9,507 nt of DNA, taken from the NCBI GenBank assembly GCA_021798675.1, contig JAJZGE010000039.1, positions 1-9,507 on the forward strand, read 5' to 3'. A model generated the notes under the pieces. That model was not told the origin of the DNA. It did no database searches and worked only from the letters and a program-made list of their open reading frames with translations. Source of the stretch: Pseudomonadota bacterium. Lineage in GTDB: Bacteria > Pseudomonadota > Gammaproteobacteria > Xanthomonadales > Rhodanobacteraceae. The position numbers and the translations under genes are program-made. This document shows positions 6,588-9,507 of this stretch, piece by piece. Positions within the stretch are counted from its first letter, which is position 1. Each line of letters begins with the position of its first letter.

Positions 6588-7274
6588 TCAAGCGGTCACT
6601 TGTTCGACGAGGGTGCCCTTGTCCAGATGCAGGGTGTGGTTGGCGTATTCCGCGGCCTTGGGGTCGTGGGTGACCATCACGATGGTCTTGCCGTGCTCGC
6701 GGTTGAGCGTGCGCAAGAGACCCAATACGTCCTCGGCGCTCTGGCGGTCGAGGTCGCCGGTCGGCTCGTCGCAGACCAGCAGGGTCGGATCGGAGACGAT
6801 GGCGCGGGCGATCGCCACGCGCTGCTGCTGGCCGCCGGACAGCTCGCTGGGCTTGTGCGAGGCGCGCTCGGCCAGTCCCACCAGCTGCAGCGCGATGGCC
6901 GCGTTCTTCCGGCGCTGCGCACCGGAGAGCTTGGTGAGCAGCAGCGGCAGCTCCACGTTTTTCTGCGCGCTGAGCATCGGCATCAGGTTGTAGAACTGGA
7001 ACACGAAACCGACGTTGGACGCGCGCCACTTCGCCAGCGCGCCGCTGCCGAGCTGGTCGATGCGCGAGCCGGCTACGCTGATGCTGCCGGCGCTGGGCGA
7101 ATCGAGGCCGCCGATCAGGTTGAGCAGGGTAGTCTTGCCCGAGCCGGATGGCCCCATCAGCGCGAGGAAGTCGCCCTCGGCGATCTCGAGGTTGATGTGG
7201 TGCAGCACCTCGACCTTCTGCTTGCCGCGCTCGTAGACCTTGGAGAGGTCGCGGATCTGGATCAGTGTGCCCAT
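6588..7274 (-). CDS. ABC transporter ATP-binding protein (MacB/LolD-type)
   Basis: This is a 228-residue ATPase that powers the exporter at the cytoplasmic face. All motifs are intact: Walker A GPSGSGKTT (41-49), Q-loop Gln93 in FVFQFYNLMP, signature LSGGQQQR (145-152), Walker B LLVCDEP with catalytic Glu170, D-loop GDLD (173-176) and H-switch His203 in MVTHDP. FVFQFYNLMP and DEPTGDLD place it in the LolD/MacB/FtsE-like group, in agreement with the neighbouring permeases. ATG 7274 is chosen because GGAG lies 7 nt upstream and the family start (a strand before the RDLSKVYERG segment) matches; the open frame extends back to a TTG at 7343 with an Arg-rich, unrelated leader. The stop overlaps the Shine-Dalgarno of permease 1. 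The gene follows the fusion protein gene after 69 nt. Confidence 0.95.
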   Translation of the reverse strand: MGTLIQIRDLSKVYERGKQKVEVLHHINLEIAEGDFLALMGPSGSGKTTLLNLIGGLDSPSAGSISVAGSRIDQLGSGALAKWRASNVGFVFQFYNLMPMLSAQKNVELPLLLTKLSGAQRRKNAAIALQLVGLAERASHKPSELSGGQQQRVAIARAIVSDPTLLVCDEPTGDLDRQSAEDVLGLLRTLNREHGKTIVMVTHDPKAAEYANHTLHLDKGTLVEQVTA

Positions 7275-7320
7275 GGCATGGCTCCGATGGATGTTGACCG
7301 AATGTAAGGATCGGCGACGC

Positions 7321-7336
7321 GCCCGCTTGCGCGGGC
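7321..7336 (-). other. GCAA-tetraloop hairpin between fusion protein and ATPase genes
   Basis: On the minus strand GCCCGC-GCAA-GCGGGC forms a perfect 6-bp GC stem closed by a GNRA tetraloop, 7 nt after the fusion protein stop (7344-7346) and 46 nt before the ATPase start. No T-run follows, so it should not end transcription fully. An intercistronic stem of this kind often acts as an mRNA processing or stability element that sets different amounts of the two products. Its role here is inference. Confidence 0.45.
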
Positions 7337-7343
7337 ACGGCAA

Positions 7344-8591
7344 TCAGGGTGACGCCTTTTGCAAAGTGACCTTCGAGCCGTCGCGCAGCGCCGCCGGCGG
7401 CGACAGCGCCACCGCATCGCCCGGCTGCAGCGCGTCAGGGATCAGCTTCATGTCACCGTAGTCCTGCGCCGCCGGTTGCACGGCGCGCAGCTCCGCCTTG
7501 CCGCCGGCGACCACGAACACCACGCTGCGGCCGTTGCGCTGCACGATCGCCTTCGCCGGCACCAGCACGCCCTTCGGCGCCTGCGCCACGTTCGCGGTTT
7601 TCTGTTCGAGGAAGGACACCCGTACGCCCATGTCGGGCACGATGCGGGCGTCCTTGCGCTCCAGCGCCACGCGCACCTTCACCGTGGCTTTGCCGCGGTC
7701 GGCGGCCGGCACGATGGCGATCACGTGGGCGGGGATCTTCCAGTCCGGGTAGGCATCGAGCACGGCCTCGGCGGGCATGTCCGGCTTCACGCGCCCGATG
7801 TAGGCCTCGTTGACGTCCACGTCCACTTCCAGCGAATCCATGTCGACGATGGTGCCGATGCCGGTGCGGGTGAAGCCGCCGCCAGCCGAGAACGGCGAGA
7901 CGATCTCGCCCACCTGAGCGTCCTTGGTGGTGATCACGCCGTCGAACGGCGCGCGGATCACGCAGTAGTCGAAGTTCACCCGCGCTTCGGCCACCTGCGC
8001 ATCGGCCGAGGCCGCGCTCTTCTGCTGCGCGACCAGCTGGGCACGCGTGCTTTCGGCCAGCGTGCGCGCCTGCTCGGCGACCTGCCTCGACACCAGCCCC
8101 TGCGCAGCCAGCGATTGCTGGCGCGCGGCGTCGCGCAGGTTCTGCGCCAGCTGGGCCTGGTATTGCGCCACCAGCGCATGCGCCGCGGCGGCCTGCGCCC
8201 GCGCCGCATCCAGCGCGGCCCGGTAGGCGCTGTCGTCCAGCCGGGCCAGCACCTGGCCCTTTTTCACGTGGTCGCCCTCCTCGATGAGTACCGCAGTGAG
8301 CGTGCCGGTGATCTGTGCCGATACCGTGGCCTGCCGGCGCGCGGTGACGTAGCCCGTGGCCTGCAGCACCGCGCCGGCGCCCGGATCGCTGGCCGGGGAT
8401 ACCGCGACGGCGGTCCGCACGGCGATCGCGCGATGGCCCATCGCCCACCATGCGCCGGCACCGACCAGTGCCAGCACCGCCAGCATCGCCAGCACGATCC
8501 ATGGCCAGCGCCCCGGACCCTGGCCATGGTCGTCGCGCTGCTCCTTGGCGATGCGCAGTTCCTTCAGCAACTCGGCTTGGCTCACCGTCAT
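7344..8591 (-). CDS. Periplasmic adaptor / membrane fusion protein (HlyD/MacA-like)
   Basis: This is a 415-residue adaptor that links the inner-membrane ABC permeases to an outer-membrane channel. It has a cytoplasmic N-terminal segment with AELLKELRI (6-14), one membrane anchor at about 31-51, then a split lipoyl domain (first half VTARRQATVSAQ, TGTL and EEGDHVKKGQVLARLD; second half RAPFDGVITTKDAQVGEIV) around an Ala/Gln-rich alpha-helical hairpin of about 90 residues. A beta-barrel (VDVDVNEAYIGRVKPD) and a membrane-proximal domain follow. It is anchored rather than lipidated. I chose ATG 8591 because GGAG lies 8 nt upstream; ATG 8597 in the same frame has GGAG only 2 nt away, and GTG 8612 lacks a clear site. 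As first gene of the minus-strand run it probably follows the promoter and palindrome at 8652-8683. No TolC-type channel gene is present in the window. Confidence 0.92.
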   Translation of the reverse strand: MTVSQAELLKELRIAKEQRDDHGQGPGRWPWIVLAMLAVLALVGAGAWWAMGHRAIAVRTAVAVSPASDPGAGAVLQATGYVTARRQATVSAQITGTLTAVLIEEGDHVKKGQVLARLDDSAYRAALDAARAQAAAAHALVAQYQAQLAQNLRDAARQQSLAAQGLVSRQVAEQARTLAESTRAQLVAQQKSAASADAQVAEARVNFDYCVIRAPFDGVITTKDAQVGEIVSPFSAGGGFTRTGIGTIVDMDSLEVDVDVNEAYIGRVKPDMPAEAVLDAYPDWKIPAHVIAIVPAADRGKATVKVRVALERKDARIVPDMGVRVSFLEQKTANVAQAPKGVLVPAKAIVQRNGRSVVFVVAGGKAELRAVQPAAQDYGDMKLIPDALQPGDAVALSPPAALRDGSKVTLQKASP

Positions 8592-8635
8592 CCCCATGGC
8601 TCCGTGATGCACGACACCGTAACGCCCCCCGGCCC

Positions 8636-8649
8636 CCCGTGGCCACGGG
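8636..8649. promoter_or_regulatory. 14-bp perfect palindrome near the predicted operon transcription start
   Basis: CCCGTGG-CCACGGG is a perfect 14-bp dyad lying just downstream of the candidate minus-strand -10, where transcription would begin. It could be a repressor operator or a start-site stem in the leader. At this GC content a chance GC palindrome is possible. Confidence 0.3.
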
Positions 8650-8651
8650 CG

Positions 8652-8682
8652 GTTATCAACCGATGACGATGACAGATGTCAT
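8652..8682 (-). promoter_or_regulatory. Candidate sigma-70 promoter for the exporter operon
   Basis: On the minus strand a -35-like ATGACA (8682-8677, five of six consensus bases) and a -10-like GATAAC (8657-8652, four of six) are separated by 19 bp. Transcription would start near 8645, leaving a leader of about 55 nt before the fusion protein ATG at 8591. The 19-bp spacer is longer than the best 17, which would fit a promoter that needs an activator. The -35 lies inside the palindrome at 8668-8683. Confidence 0.4.
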
Positions 8683-8683
8683 C
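8668..8683. promoter_or_regulatory. Operator-like palindrome GATGACA-GA-TGTCATC
   Basis: Two exact 7-bp inverted arms are separated by 2 bp (16 bp in all). A tandem extra GATGAC lies directly to the left (8662-8667), giving three half-site copies. It overlaps the candidate -35 of the exporter operon and is one of the few less GC-rich, symmetric stretches in this intergenic region. Short symmetric TGACA/TGTCA sites are typical of dimeric regulators, including response regulators that control ABC exporter operons. The regulator itself is not in the window. Confidence 0.55.
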
Positions 8684-8901
8684 CCAGCGGAGCAATCGAA
8701 CGCGTTCCTCGGCGCGGACGGCACCCGGTGTCCGCACGCGCACCGTTCCCATGCGGTCGCCCGCCGTGGCCATCGGCGTCGCCTGCACCGCCGCCGCCCC
8801 GCTCCGCTTCCTCATGGAGGCGACGAACGGCGCCCGCGCCATTCGACACGGTTCCAGCGGATTTCCGTCGACCGCAGCGGGGCCGGTGTCCGATACCCCG
8901 G

Positions 8902-8931
8902 TTCCGCCCGCATCCGCGCCCGCATTAGACT
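8902..8931 (+). promoter_or_regulatory. Candidate promoter giving a leaderless FAH-family mRNA
   Basis: A -35-like TTCCGC (8902-8907, weak) and a -10-like TAGACT (8926-8931) are 18 bp apart. Transcription 7-8 nt after the -10 would begin at or next to the A of ATG 8939. There is no Shine-Dalgarno in the bases between, which fits a leaderless message. Only the -10 and the spacing support this. Confidence 0.35.
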
Positions 8932-8938
8932 CGCGTCC

Positions 8939-9507
8939 ATGGACTACGCCATCACCCCGCCTCCCGTGCCCAGCCTGCCGATTCTCGGCAGCCCCCAGCG
9001 CTTCCCGATCCGCCGCGTGTTCTGCATCGGTCGCAACTACGCCGAGCACGCGAAGGAAATGGGCGCGGCCGTGGAACCCGGCCGGCCGATGTTCTTCTGC
9101 AAGCCCGCCGATGCGGTGGTGGCCGACGGCGCCGACGTGCCCTACCCCTCCGCCACCAGCGAGCTGCACCACGAAGTCGAGATGGTGCTGGCGCTGGGCG
9201 CAGGCGGCCGCGACGTGCCGGTGGAGCGCGCCGCATCGCTGGTCTGGGGTGTGGGCGTGGGGCTGGACCTCACCCGTCGCGACCTGCAGGCACAGGCCAA
9301 GGCCAAGGGCCATCCCTGGGACGTCGCCAAGGCCTTCGACCATTCCGCGCCGGTGTCGGCGCTGCACAGGCTCGACGGCGCGCTGCCCGGCCCGGACACC
9401 GAACTGCGCCTCAGCGTGAACGGCGCGCTGCGCCAGCACACGCGGCTGGGCGAGATGATCCATGACGTGCCGCACATCCTTGCCGCGCTCTCCACGCTGT
9501 TCGAGCT
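8939..9507 (+). CDS. Fumarylacetoacetate hydrolase-family protein, 3' partial
   Basis: The frame opens at ATG 8939 and gives 189 residues before leaving the window. It belongs to the FAH superfamily, the group of fumarylpyruvate hydrolases and YcgM/FAHD1-type enzymes acting on acylpyruvates or oxaloacetate. Signature segments are FCIGRNYAEHAKEMG (28-42), KPADAV (55-60), HHEVEMVLALG (77-87), GVGLDLTRRDLQ (106-117) and GHPWDVAKAFDHSAP (124-138). The divalent-metal ligands are expected at Glu79, Glu81 and Asp110, and Lys131 matches the conserved active-site lysine region, so the visible half looks catalytically intact. Full-length relatives have about 215-235 residues, so only the last part is missing. 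The substrate cannot be decided: fumarylpyruvate hydrolysis and oxaloacetate tautomerase/decarboxylase are the main options. The start has no Shine-Dalgarno, but no better ATG lies in frame before the conserved fold. It is transcribed divergently from the exporter operon. Confidence 0.9.
   Translation, partial: MDYAITPPPVPSLPILGSPQRFPIRRVFCIGRNYAEHAKEMGAAVEPGRPMFFCKPADAVVADGADVPYPSATSELHHEVEMVLALGAGGRDVPVERAASLVWGVGVGLDLTRRDLQAQAKAKGHPWDVAKAFDHSAPVSALHRLDGALPGPDTELRLSVNGALRQHTRLGEMIHDVPHILAALSTLFE

Larger units (their letters stand above)
8592..8938. other. Divergent intergenic region between exporter operon and FAH-family gene
   Basis: This is 347 bp with no supported gene. It holds two palindromes (8636-8649 and 8668-8683), a candidate minus-strand promoter for the exporter operon, and a candidate plus-strand promoter just before 8939. 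Between 8684 and 8901 I see only weak structure: a 10-bp direct repeat CCGGTGTCCG at 8725-8734 and 8883-8892, and a 5-bp dyad CGGGG/CCCCG (8878-8882/8896-8900). Open frames crossing it have low-complexity Arg/Ser/Pro-rich translations without family features, so I call none of them. Confidence 0.6.

Noticed and set aside
7275..7343. Extended TTG start for the ATPase (23 more residues)
   Set aside because: The leader is Arg-rich, covers the intercistronic hairpin and lacks a ribosome site; ATG 7274 has GGAG at good spacing and matches the family start.
8592..8612. GTG 8612 as start of the membrane fusion protein
   Set aside because: It adds seven residues without a Shine-Dalgarno; GGAG is placed correctly for ATG 8591.
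7359..8666. Plus-strand open frame antisense to the membrane fusion protein
   Set aside because: It is an Arg/His/Leu shadow with no family signature; the opposite strand encodes a textbook adaptor.
8588..9475. Minus-strand open frame across the divergent intergenic region and the FAH-family gene
   Set aside because: It is antisense to conserved FAH motifs and low in complexity; it would also leave no promoter space for the exporter operon.

Overview
The window is about 9.5 kb of GC-rich DNA (roughly two thirds G+C or more by eye). It has tightly packed genes, Shine-Dalgarno sites that overlap the preceding stop codons, and a GTAG-headed palindromic repeat. Together with the protein sequences this suggests a gammaproteobacterium of the Xanthomonadales (Rhodanobacter/Dyella/Luteibacter or Xanthomonas-like). 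The assignment is inference from style and family content, not from a marker gene. There are eight protein genes, two of them cut by the window edges. I see no tRNA, rRNA, CRISPR array, transposase or phage gene.

Left part, plus strand (1-2815): the C-terminal end of an O6-alkylguanine-DNA alkyltransferase (Ada/Ogt type), then a YedA-like EamA/DMT permease and an AtoE-type short-chain fatty acid transporter, separated by 72 bp. At 2812-2863 lies an inverted GTAGGAG/CTCCTAC element resembling a REP/BIME unit. It contains the atoE stop codon and separates the plus-strand genes from the convergent minus-strand genes.

Centre, minus strand (8591 down to 2781): a five-gene run reading membrane fusion protein, ABC ATPase, FtsX/MacB-type permease 1, permease 2, and a secreted lipoprotein alpha/beta hydrolase. 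The first four form a MacAB-like exporter in which ATPase and permease are separate chains and two different permeases presumably pair. No outer-membrane channel is encoded here, so a TolC-like partner must lie elsewhere. The gaps ATPase-permease 1 (10 nt) and permease 1-permease 2 (11 nt) indicate translational coupling. The fusion protein-ATPase gap (69 nt) contains a strong short hairpin. The hydrolase follows after 69 nt with its own perfect AGGAGG.

Right part: a 347-bp divergent intergenic region (8592-8938) carries a near-perfect palindrome, GATGACA-GA-TGTCATC, overlapping the -35 of a candidate promoter for the exporter operon. After it, a plus-strand fumarylacetoacetate hydrolase-family gene starts at 8939 and runs off the window; its promoter spacing suggests a leaderless mRNA.

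Most of the window is ordinary chromosomal content. The points most worth following are the exporter operon with its lipoprotein hydrolase, the compositionally odd transmembrane extension on permease 2, the operator-like palindrome, and the hydrolase reading frame that runs through the repeat into the end of atoE.
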